From positions 62,001 through 126,000 of the forward strand of contig NZ_QBKU01000004.1 in NCBI RefSeq assembly GCF_003054325.1: a stretch of 64,000 bases of DNA, read 5' to 3'. Position 1 is the stretch's first letter, and the number at the start of each line of letters is the position of its first letter. Both the position numbers and the translations under genes were made by a program. The stretch comes from Sulfitobacter mediterraneus. Lineage in GTDB: Bacteria; Pseudomonadota; Alphaproteobacteria; Rhodobacterales; Rhodobacteraceae. Under the pieces are notes generated by a model that worked only from the letters and a program-made list of their open reading frames with translations, ran no database searches and had not been told where the DNA came from. Shown here piece by piece: positions 59,905 through 64,000 of this stretch.

Positions 59905-60149
59905 TAGACGTTCTGTATTTTGCATGGGTCCGTGAACGCATTGGCCTGCCGCGCGAGAAGATCGAAACCGAGGCCAAGACAGTTGCGGATCTGGTTGCCG
60001 AATTGCGGGCCCGCGAAGATCGCTATGATCTGGCGTTTTCCGATCTGACCGCGCTGCGCGTTGCAGTCGATCAGACCCTTACAGATTTTGACGCGTCGCT
60101 GGACGGCGCACGCGAAGTGGCATTCTTCCCGCCAATGACGGGTGGCTAG
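59901..60149 (+). CDS. moaD: Molybdopterin synthase small subunit
   Basis: An 82-residue ubiquitin-like sulfur carrier ending in GG, which becomes a thiocarboxylate. Together with MoaE it converts precursor Z to molybdopterin. It overlaps pgsA (ATGA) and precedes moaE by three bases. It supplies cofactor for NarG and FdhA. Confidence 0.93.
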   Translation: MIDVLYFAWVRERIGLPREKIETEAKTVADLVAELRAREDRYDLAFSDLTALRVAVDQTLTDFDASLDGAREVAFFPPMTGG

Positions 60150-60152
60150 CGG

Positions 60153-60596
60153 ATGCGTATCTCGGTTCAGGACGCGCCATTTGATCTGGGCAAAGAAAGC
60201 ACTGACTTTGCCCAAGGCCATACTGATATGGGCGCGATTGTGACCTTTACAGGCCTTGTGCGGGATCTGCCGGATGATCCGCTTGAGGTCATGGAAATCG
60301 AACATTATCCCGGAATGACGGAAAGCGCCCTGCGCGAGATGGCACAAACCGCTGTTGCACGGTTTTCGCTGGGCGATGTTCTGGTGATCCACCGCTATGG
60401 GCCGCTGTACCCCGGTGAGATGATCATGATGGTCGCCACCGCCGCACGGCACCGCAAGGATGCCTTTGAGGCGGCGGAATTCTTGATGGATTACCTCAAA
60501 TCGCGCGCCCCGTTCTGGAAGCGGGAAGTCACGGCACAAGGGGCAGATTGGGTTGCGTCAAAGGACGAAGACGAGGATGCGCTGGGCCGTTGGTAA
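60153..60596 (+). CDS. moaE: Molybdopterin synthase large subunit
   Basis: A 147-residue catalytic subunit of molybdopterin synthase, with GAIVTFTGLVRD, IEHYPGM, VIHRYGPLYPGE, and RHRKDAFEAAEFLMDYLKSRAPFWK. The lysines in the last motif are the conserved catalytic ones. It forms a complex with MoaD. Confidence 0.94.
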   Translation: MRISVQDAPFDLGKESTDFAQGHTDMGAIVTFTGLVRDLPDDPLEVMEIEHYPGMTESALREMAQTAVARFSLGDVLVIHRYGPLYPGEMIMMVATAARHRKDAFEAAEFLMDYLKSRAPFWKREVTAQGADWVASKDEDEDALGRW

Positions 60597-60632
60597 CGCG
60601 CAAGCGTCTGAAAAATATATAGTAAATCTCTG

Positions 60633-60646
60633 TTGATGTGGATCAA
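60633..60646 (+). promoter_or_regulatory. Perfect FNR-type box before the stress gene
   Basis: TTGATGTGGATCAA is an exact TTGAT-N4-ATCAA site. A site centred here at -41.5 predicts a start near 60681, and CATACT at 60669-60674 lies just where the -10 element should be. This is the best-fitting FNR promoter of the window. Confidence 0.8.
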
Positions 60647-60704
60647 GGTGATGCCGCCTTTATTGCGGCATACTGTTGATAACGCAGCAAAAGGGAGATG
60701 AAAT

Positions 60705-61151
60705 ATGTTTAGCAATATCGTAGTCGGTTTTGACGGGTCCGAGCCGTCGCAGAATGCGCTTAAAGTGGCTTGCGACCTCGCGCAGAAGTACGGTTCGGCA
60801 GTTCATCTGTCACATACACCTGTGCATGAAACGGTCGCTTTCGCTTTGGGGGCCGTGGCCGGATATCATGTGGCGACGACGATGCCCAAACCCGAAGAAA
60901 TCAAAGAGGCCTCGGACAAGGTCTTCGCTCAGGCACAGTCCATTGCTGATGCGGCAGGTGGTGCAAAACTGGTGCCTCATGTCGGCGGCGGCGATCCGGC
61001 ACATGATATGCTGGATTGTGCCAATGCGGTTGGCGCTGATCTGATTGTGACGGGGCGGCGCGGCTTGGGCAATCTGACTGCATTGATGATGGGCAGCACA
61101 TCGGCCCATGTGGCCCACCACGCAAAATGTGCCTGTTTGACGGTTGCTTGA
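60705..61151 (+). CDS. Universal stress protein (UspA family)
   Basis: A 148-residue USP with IVVGFDGSEPSQNAL at the start and the ATP-binding end GRRGLGNLTALMMGSTSAHV (G-x2-G-x9-G-S). A cysteine-rich end (KCACLTVA) is mildly unusual. AAAGGGAGATG lies close to the start. The upstream perfect FNR box points to anaerobic induction. Confidence 0.88.
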   Translation: MFSNIVVGFDGSEPSQNALKVACDLAQKYGSAVHLSHTPVHETVAFALGAVAGYHVATTMPKPEEIKEASDKVFAQAQSIADAAGGAKLVPHVGGGDPAHDMLDCANAVGADLIVTGRRGLGNLTALMMGSTSAHVAHHAKCACLTVA

Positions 61152-61239
61152 GCCAGCTAACCGTTAATCTTGCAGCGGTTGCAGTGAGGACAACCAAAAG
61201 TTGTTGATTTTTCTGCCGTTGCACGGCACATGTTCGGCC

Positions 61240-61698
61240 ATGACACTAAGAAACACTCAATATTCCTATCGGGATGCGCAGGATGTTCCGGCGTTTTCTG
61301 ATGAGGGGCCGGTCTGTGTTATGGACGCAAACTGTGCCCTTTGCGCACGCAGTGCGATGTGGATTGCCCGCAATGATCACCGCGGTGAGTTTCGGATTGT
61401 CCCACTGCAATCGGATCTTGGGGCAGCATTGATGCAGCACTATGGCCTTGACCCCGACGACCCAAACTCTTGGCTCTTTTTGGAGGAGGGCCGCGCCTAT
61501 TCCGGGCTGGATGCCTTGGCGCATGTGGGTCGGCGGCTCGGCGGTATCTGGCGCAGCTTAAGTGTTGTTCTGATTCTGCCCCGTCCAGTGCGGAACGTCC
61601 TTTACCGATTTGTAGCGCGCAACCGGTATCGTTGGTTCGGAACGGCGAACCTGTGTTTTGTTCCTGACCCGGAAGTTCGGAAAAGACTGATCAAGTGA
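61240..61698 (+). CDS. DCC-family thiol-disulfide oxidoreductase-like protein
   Basis: A 152-residue protein of the DUF393 (DCC) family, with the signature CVMDANCALCARSAMWI, including a CxxC, near residues 27-43. The C-terminal FVARNRYRWFG region is also typical. It may be a thiol-disulfide protein, but the activity is unproven. The ATG at 61240 is used; a TTG at 61201 with GAGGA ten bases upstream would add 13 residues. Confidence 0.8.
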   Translation: MTLRNTQYSYRDAQDVPAFSDEGPVCVMDANCALCARSAMWIARNDHRGEFRIVPLQSDLGAALMQHYGLDPDDPNSWLFLEEGRAYSGLDALAHVGRRLGGIWRSLSVVLILPRPVRNVLYRFVARNRYRWFGTANLCFVPDPEVRKRLIK

Positions 61699-61743
61699 AA
61701 CTGCCCTGATCGGGGGCTGTGGTGCGTGACAGCCTTGCTGCGC

Positions 61744-62070
61744 TCAAGCGCCCTTTTGGCGATCAATATAGGCGCGCATTTCTTCGGCCTCGTGACGCGC
61801 ATCGCGCAATCCATCCATCGCGGCCCGCAATTCGGCTTCGGTCTGGGACAGTTGGTTGGTCAGCTCTGCCTCACGTTGCTGCAGATACGTGATCGCCTGA
61901 TCACGGGTCTCTTCCGCTTCGTGCAGTTCCTGGCTCATCCGGTCAAGTTGTTCAACGTCACCGGCGGCCACGCGGGTAAACCGGTGCAAAAGCCAATTGG
62001 CAAACCAGCCGAGACAAAAGGCAACAAAAAGAATAATCGCGGTGGCGAGGACAAATTCAGTTCTGCTCAT
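61744..62070 (-). CDS. Small membrane-anchored coiled-coil protein
   Basis: A 108-residue protein with one N-terminal span (VLATAIILFVAFCLGWFANWLL) and a C-terminal helix of charged heptads (about 45-105) likely to form a coiled coil. The ATG at 62070 lies inside the end of the OmpA gene (14-bp overlap), so translation is coupled. It is probably a partner of the OmpA-type protein; no family is recognised. Confidence 0.7.
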   Translation of the reverse strand: MSRTEFVLATAIILFVAFCLGWFANWLLHRFTRVAAGDVEQLDRMSQELHEAEETRDQAITYLQQREAELTNQLSQTEAELRAAMDGLRDARHEAEEMRAYIDRQKGA

Positions 62071-63964
62071 CGGATGGGCCTTCTGCGTCGGATGCTTCCG
62101 GTGTATCGCCCGATTCCGCGATACTTTCCAGCGTTGTTTCTTCGGGAACGGCAACCGTATCGGGGCGGATCAATTTGAATTCAATGCGCCGGTTGGCCTC
62201 GCGGCCTGCTTCGGTTTTGTTGTCGGCAATGGGTGTGGCCTCGCCATAGCCTTGGGCATTGAAAGATCCGGTCAGAACGCGGCGGGCCCGCAATTCGTTT
62301 AGAACAGATTCTGCGCGGCTTTGGCTGAGGGCGAGGTTCATGCTTTCGCGGCCCTGGCTGTCTGTGTGGCCCTGAATTTCCAATGGCAGATCCCCGCAGC
62401 GTTTGAGGATTTCCGCAATGTCATCCATGGTGCCAAGGGCCGAGGCATCAATGGTTGCACTGCCCGGTTCAAAGTTGATCTTGCCCACCTTCAGCACTTC
62501 GCCGATCTCGGCCTCGCATTCGTCCGGCGTGGGCAGGCCCAGCACGGGATCAAGTTTTTCCTGATAGGCCACGTCGATTGTGTAATCGGCCCCTTCGCCC
62601 AGTTTGTCGGACAAAAGTGAGGCAATCTCGGTGCTGGCATCAGGGTTGCCGGTGTTGCCGGTCACCGAAAGGCTATCTGGGGTGACGGTCACCGCGCCGT
62701 TGTTCAATGCGGCCAAAGCTTCGAGCCCCGTCAGAACGCGCGGCGTCCAGTCGCCGGGCAGGTTCTCTGCGATACGGGCGGCGGTATAGACCTTGTCAGA
62801 CCCGAACCGCGCTTTGGCATAGCTGTCGGCCAGTTCGCGCAGGGTTTGATCGCTGACGCGGCCCCGCAATTGCACTTGGCCTTCGGGGCTAAGCGTGGCT
62901 GTAAATTCGGGCGGACCGGCGTTGGGGTCTTCGACTTTGGGCAACTTCGCCTTGAGGGCAAACACTTCGGGCAGGCTGGTTTCCAACTCACCGACAACAC
63001 GGTCAAATAGGGCTTGATCGGCGCCGGGCAGGGCCACCAAGGTGATGTCGGCATCGGCGAATGTGACGGAGCCACCTTCCAGACGTTGCACAGCTTCGAT
63101 GGCTTGTGTGACGGCCTTGCCCCAGTTTGGACTGGGTACGCCAAGGCCAACGGTACAGCGGGCAGTGCCAGTGACACCGGCGCGGGTGCCTGTCGCGAGA
63201 ATACGGATACGGGCCTCTTCAGTGTCGGCGGAACAGGCATCAAAACGGGCACCGTTTTCGTCAATGCCAAAGCGCAGGGCGAAAGGCGTGATCACCGGGC
63301 GCGGTGCGGCGATATCCATAACCAGCGTCAGGTTGGGCGGCGCGGCGCGGCGCAACTTGGCTTCAATCGCGGCTTTGGCCTCCGGGCTGTCGGAAATGGC
63401 GGTGATCGAAACATGCCCGGCCTCAACTGATGCTTTGGCGCGGGGCAATTGGGCAATGGCGTTGATGGCAAAAGCCAGCGCCTCTTCCCAGCCGGGTGGG
63501 GCGGGATAATCGGCTGCTTCTAGCAGATCGGTGACATCCGCGTCTCCGGCCACTTTGGTAAACCTTTTTACGGTCGCCGCGCGGTCCGTGCTGGCGGGAA
63601 CCAGACCGATGATGGAAATGCCGCTGTCGTTGCGCAGCACTTCGGCAGAAAAGCGGGGCGCTGCAAGAGCAGCTTGGGCTTCTACCTCCATTTCGTCGAT
63701 CACCCGCGCGGCATCAACAATCGACCCTGCGGTGGTCAACGCCCGAAAGCGGATCGCCTCTGTCGGGGCGATCCCCGAAAGTGTGACCTGAAGGCCATCG
63801 GCCTGCACTTCGGCCCAGGTCATGGCATTGTCATCCAGCGCATCGCGCACCCCGATTTCGGAGGATTCCTCAATCAGTTTGACGGAAAAGTTGGCGGCAA
63901 CCAGCGAAACAACCGCCGCAGCGGTAAACGTCAGGCTGATGATCAAAAGAGCGGACAGGCGCAT
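62057..63964 (-). CDS. OmpA-family protein with BON-like repeats
   Basis: A 635-residue protein with an N-terminal signal or anchor (LSALLIISLTFTAAAVVSLVA) and several BON-like repeats in the first 470 residues (GLQVTLSGIAPTEA, HVSITAISDSPEAK, GQVQLRGRVSDQT). It ends in a peptidoglycan-binding OmpA domain with GHTDSQGRESMNLALSQSRA. It likely tethers the envelope to peptidoglycan or phospholipid. Its start lies near the window end, so its promoter may lie partly outside. Confidence 0.88.
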   Translation of the reverse strand: MRLSALLIISLTFTAAAVVSLVAANFSVKLIEESSEIGVRDALDDNAMTWAEVQADGLQVTLSGIAPTEAIRFRALTTAGSIVDAARVIDEMEVEAQAALAAPRFSAEVLRNDSGISIIGLVPASTDRAATVKRFTKVAGDADVTDLLEAADYPAPPGWEEALAFAINAIAQLPRAKASVEAGHVSITAISDSPEAKAAIEAKLRRAAPPNLTLVMDIAAPRPVITPFALRFGIDENGARFDACSADTEEARIRILATGTRAGVTGTARCTVGLGVPSPNWGKAVTQAIEAVQRLEGGSVTFADADITLVALPGADQALFDRVVGELETSLPEVFALKAKLPKVEDPNAGPPEFTATLSPEGQVQLRGRVSDQTLRELADSYAKARFGSDKVYTAARIAENLPGDWTPRVLTGLEALAALNNGAVTVTPDSLSVTGNTGNPDASTEIASLLSDKLGEGADYTIDVAYQEKLDPVLGLPTPDECEAEIGEVLKVGKINFEPGSATIDASALGTMDDIAEILKRCGDLPLEIQGHTDSQGRESMNLALSQSRAESVLNELRARRVLTGSFNAQGYGEATPIADNKTEAGREANRRIEFKLIRPDTVAVPEETTLESIAESGDTPEASDAEGPSDEQN

Positions 63965-64000
63965 GCGTCAACTTCTGTACAGTTCAAGGTCAGCCTTTGA

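Overview
The window reads as chromosomal DNA of a marine alphaproteobacterium of the Rhodobacterales (Roseobacter group). The reasons are high G+C coding DNA, a NarR-type regulator beside narK1-narK2-narGHJI, the seven-subunit Mrp/Pha antiporter with fused A-B subunits, DUF6505/DUF6494/DUF6455 small proteins, and many 4-bp ATGA/GTGA gene overlaps. I cannot name the genus. I see no tRNA, rRNA, insertion sequence, phage gene or CRISPR array, so this is ordinary, densely packed chromosome.

Layout. 0-4.4 kb: the tail of a probable Rieske oxygenase with its flavin/2Fe-2S reductase, a secreted DUF4214/RTX-like protein, and a PhyH dioxygenase overlapping an HD-domain protein that resembles the PhnY/PhnZ oxidative phosphonate pathway. 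4.4-6.8 kb: tungstate importer tupBCA, with two dyads upstream and a strong bidirectional terminator downstream. 6.8-9.3 kb: a minus-strand block of DUF6505, a biotin/lipoate ligase-like protein, the ApbC/Mrp Fe-S carrier and DUF6494. 9.3-24.1 kb: a formate dehydrogenase locus. It holds a monoheme cytochrome, a four-cluster Fe-S protein, DUF3305, DUF3306, a TorD-type chaperone, a small Tat protein, fdhA (Cys form), fdhB and fdhC, then a WD40-cytochrome c fusion, a 45-residue membrane protein, an NtrC-like regulator lacking the GAFTGA loop, and a convergent sensor kinase. 24.1-38.6 kb: respiratory nitrate reduction (narR, narK1, narK2, narGHJI, a parvulin, a hemerythrin, moeA, DUF2478, DUF6455). 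38.9-43.7 kb: a polyamine-type ABC importer and an SDR. 43.8-49.7 kb: Mrp Na+/H+ antiporter. 49.9-57.0 kb: mixed housekeeping and transport genes. 57.3-60.6 kb: uvrC, pgsA, moaD, moaE. 60.7-64 kb: a universal stress protein, a DCC-family protein, and an OmpA/BON protein with a small coiled-coil partner.

How the parts fit. Most of the first 38 kb serves formate and nitrate as electron donor and acceptor: a W/Mo formate dehydrogenase and a Mo nitrate reductase, with their oxyanion uptake (TupABC), cofactor genes (MoeA, MoaD, MoaE, possibly DUF2478), chaperones (TorD, NarJ, parvulin), regulators and transporters. Four FNR-type sites (24903, 25017, 38238, 60633) suggest that the nar genes, the DUF6455 gene and the universal stress gene share anaerobic control.

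The least explained part is the tail of the formate dehydrogenase operon (19.3-24.1 kb), where a WD40-cytochrome fusion, a tiny membrane protein and an unusual two-component system are translationally coupled or adjacent.
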